A stretch of DNA of 64,000 nt from Pseudoalteromonas tunicata (GCF_002310815.1 NZ_CP011032.1:3140001-3204000), one strand, 5' to 3'; numbered from the stretch's first letter, positions 54,901 through 63,506 are shown. The notes: generated by a model from the sequence alone, not told the origin. Translations and numbers: made by a program.

Positions 54901-55789
54901 TATGATTGGTGCGGTTGTTGGTGTGCAACCTTTTGGTGGCCGTGGTTTATCTGGTACTGGTCCAAAAGCAGGTGGTCCAAACTACTTAACCCGTTTAGTT
55001 AAAGAAAAAGCATCGCCTATCAACGTACAAATGACGAACTTAAGTGCTGATGAGCTTGAAACTCATAATTTCCCAGGCGCTGCAGAGCAAGTTAATCAAT
55101 TGATGGCCAAATCAATGCGCGATGAGAAAATTTGGCGTAAAACCCCATTGAACGATCGAATTTCTGTAGTGCGTCAGTTATTAGCTAAAGTTGCAACCGT
55201 TGATATCGTGAATGAATTAGCCGATGACTTAGCATTAACACTATCGGATGCGCGCTCGCAGTTAAACCGTGTTGAAAAACGCATGAAAAAGGCCATTGTA
55301 CTTCCTGGACCAACAGGCGAATCAAACATCCTTTATTTAGAGCCTCGTGGTTGTGTGGTGTGTTATGCAGACAAAAGTACCTCATTTAACTTCTGGGTTC
55401 TTTCTATCATCACAGCTCTAGCAGCCGGTAATACGGTTATTACGGTTGCCTCTGAGTTGTTTTATGATGAAGCACAAGCCTTTAGAGATAAGTTTATTTC
55501 AACCGGTGTTGCTGAAGGTGTATTCCAAGTTGCAAAACCAAATCAGCTGCAAGCTATTTTAGCTCACACTCATTTAGCGGGCGCTGTAGTAGCAGCACGC
55601 TCATCACGTTTGGGTTATTTTAGTAAGCAGTTAGCTGCGCGCAGTGGGGCTATTTTACCTGTGATCAGCAGTGAATATTACGATACCTTGATTTCTCGTT
55701 TAATCACCGAGAAAACCATTAGTATCGATACCACGGCATCAGGTGGTAATACATCATTGATGACGCTCGCGGTTGATGATGACCAATAA
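51983..55789 (+). CDS. putA: Bifunctional proline dehydrogenase / glutamate-semialdehyde dehydrogenase
   Basis: PutA oxidises proline to glutamate in two steps, feeding electrons to quinone from an FAD site and then to NAD. The 1268 residues hold a proline dehydrogenase barrel (about 80-480, with SVKLSAIHPRYE and RLVKGAYWDSEIK), an aldehyde dehydrogenase domain (about 550-1010, with AETGGQNCMIV and the catalytic Cys817 in SAGQRCSALR) and a C-terminal ALDH-like dimerisation region. The N-terminus begins directly with the helical arm; the ribbon-helix-helix DNA-binding domain of E. coli PutA is absent. GAGGG precedes the ATG. The Lrp-type gene is its divergent neighbour. Confidence 0.96.
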   Translation: MLYNEDLTTQCPIRQKIRDFYRIDENEVIDYILPLAEVGVTARSRAWERARQIVVNIREDQAGQGGVDALLNEFSLSSEEGVVLMCLAEALLRVPDKETQESLIRDKLAHGDWSSHLGNSDSLFVNASSWGLLFTGKMVNYSDRNKDEQFGVLKKTLGRLGEPVIRKSVQFAMKIMGKQFVMGRTIDEAIERAVDKEEKGYVYSYDMLGEGARTMADADRYYQSYVNAIHAIGKAAKGRGPIKSPGISVKLSAIHPRYEFTHKERVMNELVPKLKALALTAKDYDIGFTVDAEEAERLDISLDVIEAVFSDPALGNWNGFGLAVQAYQKRATFVIEWLVDLAHRVGRKMMVRLVKGAYWDSEIKNTQKEGLDHFPVFTRKATTDVSYKACAIKLMAARDVIFPQFATHNAYTAATILEVAQGDSQGFEFQRLHGMGESLYDQIVTQDKVQCRVYAPVGQHEDLLAYLVRRLLENGANSSFVNAIVDDSKPVESLLPDPVETLQGLSNKYNSQIMLPLDIFGAERANSKGLDLTDINHITPFKANLDKWLADNLISETHVPEGAQAVKNPSNHNEVIGHISLQNEEQMRQLIEKSETALTTWSTTPVKARADILRKTADILERHRDELIALCIKEAGKIAKDGVDEVREAVDFCRYYAARAEELAKDERFEARGVILCISPWNFPLAIFLGQVAAAIVTGNTVIAKPAEQTSLIALRAIELMQTVGLPKDVVQAVIARGSDVGKVIVPDPRIQAVMFTGSTETGTRISQTLAQREDIQVPLIAETGGQNCMIVDSTALPEQVVDDVVSSGFQSAGQRCSALRVLFIQEDIADKVIRMIKGAMAELHLGDPALLSTDIGPVIDQKALNALNEHVEYLKGRSTLHYQCELPQMGDTGHYFFAPRLYEISDLSVLKKEVFGPCVHVIRFKADQLDNVIDQVNATGFGLTMGIHTRIEARAEYLAKMSRAGNVYINRNMIGAVVGVQPFGGRGLSGTGPKAGGPNYLTRLVKEKASPINVQMTNLSADELETHNFPGAAEQVNQLMAKSMRDEKIWRKTPLNDRISVVRQLLAKVATVDIVNELADDLALTLSDARSQLNRVEKRMKKAIVLPGPTGESNILYLEPRGCVVCYADKSTSFNFWVLSIITALAAGNTVITVASELFYDEAQAFRDKFISTGVAEGVFQVAKPNQLQAILAHTHLAGAVVAARSSRLGYFSKQLAARSGAILPVISSEYYDTLISRLITEKTISIDTTASGGNTSLMTLAVDDDQ

Positions 55790-55808
55790 ACGAGCTTAGT
55801 ATTAATTT

Positions 55809-55835
55809 TAAAGGGCATCTTAGGATGCCCTTTTT
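55809..55835 (+). terminator. Intrinsic terminator of putA
   Basis: AAAGGGCATC pairs with GATGCCCTTT and is followed by TTG, about 20 bases past the putA stop codon. Confidence 0.88.
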
Positions 55836-55925
55836 GTTTGAGCTGTTATTTCTTTTCTATCAACTAGGTTTATCCCCCATTTATTGCTAGTTTTAAAACA
55901 TGTAATCTCAACATGTAGCCACTCA

Positions 55926-57125
55926 ATGCTTAAAAAAATAGCAGTATCTGAACTTGCCCCGGGAATGTACGTCAACGGTGTAACTAAGCAGCAAGGCACC
56001 TTCAAAATTAAAAATCAAGGGTTAGTACGCACTAAAGCTGCCATTGAAAAGCTTATAAAGGCCGGTATTTTAGAGGTTGAAATCGATACTGAAAAAGCCT
56101 TAGCTAAACCCGAGAAAAAAATAAAAGATACGAGTAAAAAAAATGCGGCGCCTTCCCTTTATGACCCGACAGCTATCACAGCTGAATTTAATGATGAAAT
56201 AAACAAAGCCGAAAAATTGTATACCGAAGCAAAGTCCTTACAACACCTCGCTTTTGAAAGTATAAAAGCGAATCGTAAAATTGAAATTGGCCCCTTTGAA
56301 GACGTAGCACAAGGCTTTATCGATTCTATTTTTCGCAACCAAGACGCCCTTGCCTGCATGACGCGTATTCGCGAAAAAGATGCTTATTTGTTAGAGCATT
56401 CAATCAATGTTTCGGTCTTAATGACCATTTTTGCCAAACACCTTCATCTTGAACCAGAAGTGATCCATCAATTAGCCACAGGCGCTCTACTGCATGACAT
56501 TGGCAAAATAAAAATTCAAGATGAGGTCTTAAATAAGCCGGGTAAATTTACCGAAGATGAATTTAACCTAATGAAAAATCATGCTTTATATAGTAAAGAA
56601 ATTTTAGAAGAAGCAGGACTTTCTGGACTTGCGGTCGATATTGCAGCTTATCACCATGAACGCCTTGACGGTAAAGGCTACCCTTTTGCATTGAGCGCAG
56701 ATCAAATCCCACAGCATGTGCGAATGATTGCGATTGTTGATGTCTACGATGCCCTCACCGCCAAGCGTGTTTATAAAGATGGCATGAACCCTATTCAAGC
56801 CTTTAAAATTATTAAAGATGACAGCCCTGCCAGTTTTGACACTGAGCTGGTAAATCAATTTATTAAATGCATCGGCATTTACCCTATAGGCACTTTAGTT
56901 AAACTAAAAAGCCAAAAGTTAGGCATAGTCACTCGCAGTAATTTTCAAAATCCGTTACAACCTTGGGTTAAGGTTTTTTATAACGCGAAACATCAACATC
57001 ATACCGAGGTAAAAGATCTTAATTTAGCAGATAAGTATGTTGAAGATGAGTTAGAATCCGCGATTAAACCTGAGGATTTTGGTATTGATTTAATGAAGTT
57101 TTTCAGAAATTCGATTTTACATTAA
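55926..57125 (+). CDS. HD-GYP domain c-di-GMP phosphodiesterase
   Basis: A 399-residue cytoplasmic protein that should hydrolyse cyclic di-GMP. An N-terminal DUF3391-type domain (about 1-65, ISVSELAPGMYV-like opening KIAVSELAPGMYVNGV) is followed by the HD-GYP core (about 150-340). All catalytic elements are present: an early His in LLEHSINVSVL, HDIGK, NHALYS, HHERLDGKGYP and the IVDVYDALTAKRVYK Asp. I chose the ATG at 55926 because the N-terminal domain starts there; a TTG 14 codons earlier is in frame. The next gene is a diverged copy on the same transcript. Confidence 0.9.
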   Translation: MLKKIAVSELAPGMYVNGVTKQQGTFKIKNQGLVRTKAAIEKLIKAGILEVEIDTEKALAKPEKKIKDTSKKNAAPSLYDPTAITAEFNDEINKAEKLYTEAKSLQHLAFESIKANRKIEIGPFEDVAQGFIDSIFRNQDALACMTRIREKDAYLLEHSINVSVLMTIFAKHLHLEPEVIHQLATGALLHDIGKIKIQDEVLNKPGKFTEDEFNLMKNHALYSKEILEEAGLSGLAVDIAAYHHERLDGKGYPFALSADQIPQHVRMIAIVDVYDALTAKRVYKDGMNPIQAFKIIKDDSPASFDTELVNQFIKCIGIYPIGTLVKLKSQKLGIVTRSNFQNPLQPWVKVFYNAKHQHHTEVKDLNLADKYVEDELESAIKPEDFGIDLMKFFRNSILH

Positions 57126-57140
57126 CTTTTACGGTAGGTT

Positions 57141-58325
57141 ATGAATCAATTGCAACGTGTTTCTATTACTAAGCTAACAGTTGGCTGCTATGTTGAAAGA
57201 GTCAGCAAGCAGCTTGGTGATGTGCGGGTTGTACAAACAGGTTGGGTACGAAATCAGAAGTCGATTGATGATTTGAAAAAAAAAGGGGTGATTGAGGTTA
57301 TTATTGATCAATCTAAAGAAATGCAAAGTAATAAAGTGGCCGCTGCCCCAGCCAAAATTGAACAACCTCCGATTAAAACTAAACAACTTAGTTTTGCCAA
57401 TGAATTTGATCAAGCATTGCAAACTTATAACCAACTAGAAAAAGCAATGCAGGATATTGAACAAAGGGTGATCTCGTTTCAACCAATCAATATTTGGCAA
57501 CTCGAATTACTCATTCATGCCATTTTAGAATCAACTAAACGTAATCCGTCCTGTCTATTATGCATAACTAAAATTAAAACAATACCCGATAGCATCATAG
57601 GCCATAGTATGCGCGTGGCTATTTTATTAGCTGCAACTCATCACTTAGTGACAAAAAAACAAGAAAACATTATTAGTTTAATCCTATGCGCCCTTTTGCA
57701 TGACTTAGGAAAATACAAACTCGCTGGTCAATTACAAAAACAAGACCACCTACTAAATAGTTACTTAAAAATACAACGTCATAAGTATTGCCAATCAACA
57801 CTGCAAATCTTATCAAATAGCGGAGGTGCGCCAGAGGATACGGTCTTATTGTGTCAATATCAGCTGGTAAACCTACAAAACGAACCAAAGTCAGCCATCG
57901 AGCTGGCTCAACATTTACACCCTATGCTAGAACTATTTATGATTTGCGATACCTTTGATAGTCTATCTTCAGGATTTGAAGGCGAAAAAAGTATCTCAAG
58001 TAAGGCTTGTTATCAGTATCTAATTAAAAAGTCACCGCTGCAGTTTAACAATACGCTTATAAAACGAGTTATAAAACAACTTGGAATGTACCCAGCTGGA
58101 TTTTTGGTACAACTTGAGTCAGGAAAACTGGGGTATATCAAAGGCTTTAAAGATAACAATACATCGACACCGTTAATCCATTGCTTTTATAATGTTAAAT
58201 CAAAGCTTTATATCAATATTCATGAGGTCATTCTCTCAGCTGAACTCAGTGATGATAAAATAGAAGCGAATGTATTGGCCTCACAATTTGGCCTTGATTT
58301 AACGTCACATTTATCATCACTCTAA
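57141..58325 (+). CDS. Degenerate HD-GYP-like protein
   Basis: A 394-residue paralogue of the preceding protein, 15 bases behind it. The N-terminal domain (RVSITKLTVGCYVERV) and HDLGK are kept, along with GHSMRVAILLA and the C-terminal QLGMYPAGFLVQL. The HHExxxGxGYP region is replaced by a segment reading CQYQLVNLQNEPKS, and the second Asp region is altered (ICDTFDSLSSGFEG). Hydrolysis of c-di-GMP is therefore doubtful; a binding or regulatory role is more likely. GTAGG precedes the ATG. Confidence 0.85.
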   Translation: MNQLQRVSITKLTVGCYVERVSKQLGDVRVVQTGWVRNQKSIDDLKKKGVIEVIIDQSKEMQSNKVAAAPAKIEQPPIKTKQLSFANEFDQALQTYNQLEKAMQDIEQRVISFQPINIWQLELLIHAILESTKRNPSCLLCITKIKTIPDSIIGHSMRVAILLAATHHLVTKKQENIISLILCALLHDLGKYKLAGQLQKQDHLLNSYLKIQRHKYCQSTLQILSNSGGAPEDTVLLCQYQLVNLQNEPKSAIELAQHLHPMLELFMICDTFDSLSSGFEGEKSISSKACYQYLIKKSPLQFNNTLIKRVIKQLGMYPAGFLVQLESGKLGYIKGFKDNNTSTPLIHCFYNVKSKLYINIHEVILSAELSDDKIEANVLASQFGLDLTSHLSSL

Positions 58326-58332
58326 GGCTGAA

Positions 58333-59142
58333 TTATTTTCGCCAATCTTGTAATGCACTTAAACTAAATTTATAGCCATCCATACTCATCACCGTTTGCT
58401 CTGGAGCTATTTCTAATACCGTCATTCCCGATAACGTATCACCTTCATATAAAGAGCGATTATTGAGCTTAATCCAACGTTTTTTAGCGTCAGTTGCGTA
58501 AATATGCGCTTGATAACTCATCGGTGGGATTTGTTTAGCAATGACATCTGGCAATAACTCAATAGGTTGCACTAGCGAAGACGACTGACTGCCTTGAGTC
58601 ACTTCATACTCGGTGAGTTTTTCAGTTTGCGCGACCGCTTTGGCAAATGCCGCTTTTAATTCATCAGGGACAGCATTAAGTGCAGCATCTTGCGCTTTTT
58701 GAGCGGTTAAATCTAATGGCTTACCCACTACCTTATATTGGCTGTAATCAATTTCATCAGCGGCGCTTGAATCATTTTGAGTTTCAAGCGTGTTTGTTAA
58801 TTTTGGCTCAGCATCGTTTTTTTCCACAATCGTTTTAGCTTCAATGGCCGGTGCAGCAATGACCGGATTTACAGGGCTAGCTTCAACCTGTGCAGGCGGC
58901 AAATTATCCGTATCTTGTGCCAGCTTTAGTGCACCTTGCTCGTATTGATAACTCTGATACCACTTTCCGCTCAAAAACCCCACGATTAAAGCCAAAACAA
59001 GTGCCAATACCAAAACAAGGCGCCGATAAAACTTTAGCGACTGCTGCTCTGAGTAATGTAATTGTGCAGCCATGCCAACGTTGGCCGATGCCGCACCACT
59101 TTGTTGATTTTCTTGCTTTAATGCATCTAATAAATACGACAT
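58333..59142 (-). CDS. gspB: General secretion pathway protein B (GspB/ExeB-like)
   Basis: A 269-residue inner-membrane protein with the characteristic start MSYLLDALKQENQQ, a membrane helix (about 36-58), a long low-complexity periplasmic linker and the C-terminal GspB domain (about 210-267, with PMSYQAHIYATDAKKRWIKL and SLYEGDTLSGMTVLEI). With GspA it forms a complex that helps install the type II secretion secretin in the cell wall. It follows gspA by 13 bases and converges with the HD-GYP genes. Confidence 0.92.
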   Translation of the reverse strand: MSYLLDALKQENQQSGAASANVGMAAQLHYSEQQSLKFYRRLVLVLALVLALIVGFLSGKWYQSYQYEQGALKLAQDTDNLPPAQVEASPVNPVIAAPAIEAKTIVEKNDAEPKLTNTLETQNDSSAADEIDYSQYKVVGKPLDLTAQKAQDAALNAVPDELKAAFAKAVAQTEKLTEYEVTQGSQSSSLVQPIELLPDVIAKQIPPMSYQAHIYATDAKKRWIKLNNRSLYEGDTLSGMTVLEIAPEQTVMSMDGYKFSLSALQDWRK

Positions 59143-59155
59143 AACAACCTTTTAA

Positions 59156-60067
59156 TTAAAAAACATACGATAATGCAAAACCACTCAAAAGCATTGCAAC
59201 ACCAGCAAACCACCACACCCATTTAGCTCCATTGCTTGAAACCTTTTGCTCTGTCACCTGATCGGGCAATACTTCTGCCGCTGCCTTTTTAACAACAGCT
59301 TTTGTCACTAACGGATACTGATTGGAATAGGCTCCCATCAGAGCACGATCACATAACAAATTGATTAATCTTGGGATCCCAGCGGTTAATTGATGGATTA
59401 ACTTAATTGAACCCATTTCAAATAACTGAGTTTGGCCACCCGCTTTAAAAATACGATGCTGAATATAAGCAAACACTTGCGACTCATTTAATGGCAGCAA
59501 ATGATAACGCGCAGTAATGCGCTGTGCCAATTGCCGTAAGTCATTGCGTTTTAATAGCTGTTGTAATTCTGGTTGGCCCACCAAAATTATTTGCAGCAAT
59601 TTTTTGGTATTCGTTTCTAAATTCGTTAACAATCGTAACTGCTCAAGTACTGCCGCCGATAGATGCTGCGCTTCATCAATAATAAGTAACGTATGACCAC
59701 CAGCTTGATGGTTTTTGAGTAAACGACTTTTAATTTTATCAGTCAGGTCTTTCAAACTCGTTTCAGATTTTTTATAGCGAATTTTAAGTTCATCACAAAT
59801 ACTGGCTAGTAGTTCGAGTTCATTCAGCGCTGGGTTTAAAATAAACGCAACTTGTGTTGAATCTGATAATTGCTCCAGCATGCAGCGTGTCACCGTTGTT
59901 TTTCCGGTGCCAACTTCTCCCGTTAATAATACAAATCCCCCTGCATCGCCAAGGCCAAATGTTAAATGAGCCAGCGCCTCTTTATGGCGCTCGCTTAAAA
60001 ACAAATACTCAGGATTGGGCGCTATTGAAAACGGCTTTTCGCTTAATCCAAAATAGCTTAAATACAC
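59156..60067 (-). CDS. gspA: Short GspA/ExeA-like AAA ATPase
   Basis: A 303-residue ATPase with the typical opening YLSYFGLSEKPFSIAPNPEYLF, Walker A GEVGTGKTT near residue 46 and Walker B LLIIDEAQH near residue 130. After the ATPase domain come a basic linker and one C-terminal membrane helix (about 285-303). Full GspA proteins continue with a periplasmic peptidoglycan-binding domain that is missing here, so this form resembles the MshM length. It is paired with gspB, which supports a role in secretin assembly. Confidence 0.88.
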   Translation of the reverse strand: MYLSYFGLSEKPFSIAPNPEYLFLSERHKEALAHLTFGLGDAGGFVLLTGEVGTGKTTVTRCMLEQLSDSTQVAFILNPALNELELLASICDELKIRYKKSETSLKDLTDKIKSRLLKNHQAGGHTLLIIDEAQHLSAAVLEQLRLLTNLETNTKKLLQIILVGQPELQQLLKRNDLRQLAQRITARYHLLPLNESQVFAYIQHRIFKAGGQTQLFEMGSIKLIHQLTAGIPRLINLLCDRALMGAYSNQYPLVTKAVVKKAAAEVLPDQVTEQKVSSNGAKWVWWFAGVAMLLSGFALSYVF

Positions 60068-60199
60068 TTAAACTGTTCCTGTATCACAAAATTCGCCCTT
60101 ATAATGGCACAAATAAACACCGAGTAAAATCACGAGTCAAAATTACAGCGCGACCTTGCTATGATAAACTGACTTTGTGTGCAATAAGTGAAACTCATC

Positions 60200-61309
60200 A
60201 TGCAAATATATTTAGTTGGCGGCGCAGTCAGAGATACATTATTAGGCCGCCCTGTATTAGAACGCGATTTTGTTGTTGTCGGCGCGACCGCAGAACAAAT
60301 GTTATCTCAGGGATATACTCAAGTAGGCAAAGACTTTCCGGTTTTTTTACACCCAAAAACCAAAGAAGAATATGCCTTAGCCCGTACCGAACGAAAACAA
60401 GGCCAAGGCTACACAGGTTTTATTTGTGATTTTAATCCCAATGTCACTCTTGAAGAGGATTTAATTCGCCGCGATTTAACTGTTAATGCCATCGCACAAG
60501 CACCTGATGGTCAACTGATTGATCCCTATAATGGGCAAGATGATTTAAACAATCGTATTTTACGTCATGTTAGCGGTGCATTTGCAGAAGATCCGCTGCG
60601 TATCTTACGAGTTGCCCGCTTTGCCGCCCGTTATAATTATTTAGGTTTTACCGTAGCACCAGAAACCATCACTTTAATGCAAAATATGGTAACCCAAGGT
60701 GAGCTAAAAACCTTAACAGCTGAGCGAGTCTGGATTGAGTGGGAAAAGTCATTAAACGATGGCGCCTTTGCGACATTCTTAAGCGTGCTGCAACAGGTCA
60801 ATGCACTCAGAGAGCTGTGCCCAAGCTTAGCGCAAGTGTGGAGCACACAAACGGCCTGTGATTTACAACAGCAACATGATTACGCCAAACACCATCAATT
60901 AGCAACGCCCGAAATTTTATTTTGCCAAGTTGCACTCCTGTTTAATCAGCCTGACTTGGCTAAACTCAAACTAGATTTAAAACTGCCCAATAGTTTTGTC
61001 GAACTCGCGCAATTGAGCATTCGCTTTAACCCTTTATTTATGCAGCCACAACTGTGTGCGAGTGAAATGCTGGCTTGTTTTAATGCACTAGATTTATGGC
61101 GACGCCCAGAGCGCCTAACCGCACTATTAGCGGTATTTGAATGTCATTTGGGAGAGAAAAGTAAGCATCAACTCACCCTTGAAAGTGCCGCTAAACAAGC
61201 AAGTAGTATTAATGCACAAACGTTTATCAAACAAGGCATTACTGGTGCAGCCATTAAACCCGCAATGGACCAAGCCCGCTTAACAGCCATTGCAGCCGCT
61301 TTAGGTTAA
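60200..61309 (+). CDS. cca: CCA tRNA nucleotidyltransferase
   Basis: Cca adds or repairs the CCA end of tRNA. The 369-residue protein shows the class II nucleotidyltransferase head: [27 protein letters not shown] with the metal-binding Asp, [10 protein letters not shown] and [16 protein letters not shown]. It is shorter than E. coli Cca (412 residues), and the HD phosphohydrolase motif expected after residue 220 is not visible (the region reads [12 protein letters not shown] instead). I chose the ATG at 60200; a GTG four codons earlier is in frame. It is divergent from gspA. Confidence 0.94.
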   Translation: MQIYLVGGAVRDTLLGRPVLERDFVVVGATAEQMLSQGYTQVGKDFPVFLHPKTKEEYALARTERKQGQGYTGFICDFNPNVTLEEDLIRRDLTVNAIAQAPDGQLIDPYNGQDDLNNRILRHVSGAFAEDPLRILRVARFAARYNYLGFTVAPETITLMQNMVTQGELKTLTAERVWIEWEKSLNDGAFATFLSVLQQVNALRELCPSLAQVWSTQTACDLQQQHDYAKHHQLATPEILFCQVALLFNQPDLAKLKLDLKLPNSFVELAQLSIRFNPLFMQPQLCASEMLACFNALDLWRRPERLTALLAVFECHLGEKSKHQLTLESAAKQASSINAQTFIKQGITGAAIKPAMDQARLTAIAAALG

Positions 61310-61541
61310 GCGCTAAACTTAAAAACTCAGATTGGATACTTGCTTGGCAACTATGTAAACGACCATAAAAACACCAATTAGCTCACAAGAAAGTTAACCT
61401 ATAAAATACAATAAGTTAACCTAAATATTGAGGGAGGTAAAAGCTTACCTCATGTAATTTTTATAACAATAATGGCTTGACGAGATTACTTTTGGCGGAT
61501 TAACATCCACAACGTCCCCACAACCACGCCAAGGAATGGCA

Positions 61542-62171
61542 ATGTCGTTATTTAGAAAGGAAGCTATATCACATCAAAGTGAGCGTTTAACCGGCCCAAT
61601 AACCTTAGCTCAACCCTTATCTATTAAGCTAACGGCGTTAATTTTAGTATCGGTTGCTATTGCAATTATCACTTTTTTATTTACCGCTGAATATTCGCGT
61701 AAAGAAACCGTGCGCGGCTTTTTAATGCCCAATAAAGGGATGATTAAAAGCTTTGCTACTCAAGGCGGCACTATCGACAGTCTGCTGGTAAACGAAGGCG
61801 ACGTCGTTGAAAAAGGCCAAGCCCTAGCAACGTTGATTATTCATCAAAATAACGCCGATGGGTTAAGCTTAAGTAGCAAATTACAAAAGCAGTTAACCTC
61901 ACAATTAACATTGCTCGATGAAGAAATAACGCAATATCAAACCATTCAAATCAAAGAAAGCCAAAACTTAGCAAGCAAAGCGATAGCGTTAAAGAGTGAA
62001 CAGGTCGCACTCGAAAACCAGCTAACGCTTGCGAACGAAACGTTATCACTGTTAGTGGCACAACAAAAAGATGCTGAAAAGTTACATAATAATGGTGTTA
62101 TTTCGAAATTTGAAAAAGAAAACCAACAACAGGTATTGCTTGAAGCCAAGCAAGCAAAACAACCAGATTAA
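61542..62171 (+). pseudogene. Truncated HlyD/CvaA-type membrane fusion protein
   Basis: The first 210 or so residues of a bacteriocin-type membrane fusion protein: an opening MSLFRKEAI, a membrane helix (about 30-50), the lipoyl-like half with IDSLLVNEGDVVEKGQALA, and a coiled coil to ISKFEKENQQQ, where the frame stops. Family members are about 400 residues and continue through a second lipoyl half and a beta barrel; none of that is found in any frame downstream. No ABC exporter or bacteriocin gene is adjacent. AAGGA stands six bases before the ATG at 61542 (an ATG at 61536 is also in frame). I take it as a gene remnant. Confidence 0.75.
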
Positions 62172-62230
62172 GTTCCTTGGTCGAAGTGCCATGTTCCAGG
62201 CCTGTTTACCGATAATAACTTTTAAATTTA

Positions 62231-62254
62231 GGTATAGCGCTTATGCGCTATACC
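62231..62254 (+). terminator. Perfect hairpin after the truncated gene
   Basis: GGTATAGCGC pairs with GCGCTATACC around TTAT, followed by TTTAA, between the truncated gene and the peptidase-like gene. Terminator is the simplest reading; the short T tract leaves room for doubt. Confidence 0.6.
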
Positions 62255-62280
62255 TTTAACGCGGGAATAAATTTGAAAAA

Positions 62281-62988
62281 ATGAAAAACATTTTATGTAA
62301 GGTTTTAATAATATTAATCTACTTGTATTCCATTAGATTATTCGAACTTGGATCTAATTTATATTCATTTCCGTATATTTTTCATGGCTTTGCGATATTA
62401 TTTGTGATCTTTTTTATAACAGATTTAATACGGATAAAAAAACGAAACGCTTTACTCTCTTCGGTGAGCATTAGCATTATTACCGTATCTATACTTTCAA
62501 TAAACTTACCACTCGTCACAGGTTATTCTTTTGACAAGAGCGAAACCAAATCAAACTGGCCTACTATCTCTTCAAATGATTATATAATATCCAAACACTT
62601 TGATTTTAGTCTTGATAAAGGCGCTATGTATGGTTTTAAAAACGCACAAGGTGACTTGTATAGAAAACGACTGATTGCGGGTCCAAATGACAGGGTGCAA
62701 GTCTGCGGTGACCTTGTATATGTGAATGGTTTTACGCGTAATATTACAACTAATTGGAAAGCACAAGAATTAAACACCTATAAAGATTGCAGTAACGGCT
62801 CGACTTATAGGCTTAAAGAGGATCAATATTTTTTTGTTGGTGATAATTTTACCAATAGCCACGACTCTAGGCACTATGGACCTGTAAAACGTAAAGATAT
62901 TGTTGCTCATTCTCTTTATAAGTTTCAATTGAATCAAGATGATTCAATTTCTAAAGAACAAACCAGTTTATCTGTTATTTTTGAGTAA
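62281..62988 (+). CDS. Signal peptidase I-like (S26) membrane protein
   Basis: A 235-residue protein with three N-terminal membrane helices (about 5-20, 32-48, 58-78) and a periplasmic S26 peptidase core. Elements are the candidate Ser91 in KSNWPTISSNDYII (the usual Met after Ser is Asn), Lys129 in YRKRLIAGPNDRV and the signature GDNFTNSHDSRHYG (187-200). The dyad seems intact, so activity is plausible. It differs from housekeeping LepB in its membrane part and is not near rnc or lepA. It is strongly A+T-rich. It is followed 9 bases later by a small membrane protein gene. It may process a specific secreted peptide. Confidence 0.82.
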   Translation: MKNILCKVLIILIYLYSIRLFELGSNLYSFPYIFHGFAILFVIFFITDLIRIKKRNALLSSVSISIITVSILSINLPLVTGYSFDKSETKSNWPTISSNDYIISKHFDFSLDKGAMYGFKNAQGDLYRKRLIAGPNDRVQVCGDLVYVNGFTRNITTNWKAQELNTYKDCSNGSTYRLKEDQYFFVGDNFTNSHDSRHYGPVKRKDIVAHSLYKFQLNQDDSISKEQTSLSVIFE

Positions 62989-62997
62989 TGACTGCAA

Positions 62998-63360
62998 ATG
63001 AATAAAATGCCGTTTATTGATAGGTTTACATACTTCGATTTTTATTTACCTTCGAATAGTTTTTATTTACGACTCAAGTGCATCGTCTTAATTTTACTTG
63101 CAATCTTAAGCTTAAAGTATTTTAGCATTTACCTATTACCAATTAATTTATGGCTTATTTATATCGGCACTTTAAGTTTTTGGATTTTACATACAAGAAG
63201 GTGTAAGTATTTAGGATATTTTTTGTTTCCAGATAAAATAGTTCGTGAGCTTAAATCGTACCGCAAAAATGTCGATATATATGATTATGACAGTATCATG
63301 TCCCTAAAAGATGCCAATACAAGATTGGCTGTTATATCAAAAAAGCAGGACTACCATTAA
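62998..63360 (+). CDS. Small membrane protein of unknown function
   Basis: A 120-residue protein with two close membrane helices (about 25-45 and 48-65) and a charged cytoplasmic or periplasmic tail (KIVRELKSYRKNVDIYDYDSI) of about 50 residues. I do not recognise it. It lies 9 bases behind the S26 peptidase-like gene and shares its A+T-rich composition, so the two are probably an operon, and it may be a partner or substrate-presenting subunit. The ATG lacks a strong ribosome-binding site. Confidence 0.65.
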   Translation: MNKMPFIDRFTYFDFYLPSNSFYLRLKCIVLILLAILSLKYFSIYLLPINLWLIYIGTLSFWILHTRRCKYLGYFLFPDKIVRELKSYRKNVDIYDYDSIMSLKDANTRLAVISKKQDYH

Positions 63361-63423
63361 AGTATTGAAATATTATCTAGTCAAAGTACTAACGAACGCT
63401 TGATTATTCGCATTACAGCCTGC

Positions 63424-63487
63424 TTGAGCTAAAAATCTAGCTCAACTGATAATAAAAAAGCTCAACCCCATATAAGGTTGAGCTTTA
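63424..63487 (-). terminator. Double hairpin after uppP
   Basis: AAAGCTCAACC pairs with GGTTGAGCTTT (63457-63486), just downstream of uppP, with A/T runs on both sides. A second hairpin, TTGAGCTA with TAGCTCAA (63424-63445), repeats the GAGCT core. The first is a good bidirectional terminator. Confidence 0.85.
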
Positions 63488-63506
63488 TATTTAAAATATT
63501 TTACGC

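Noticed and set aside
62281..62988. Housekeeping signal peptidase LepB
   Set aside because: The membrane part has three helices, the active-site motif is SNWPT and the usual lepA/rnc context is missing.
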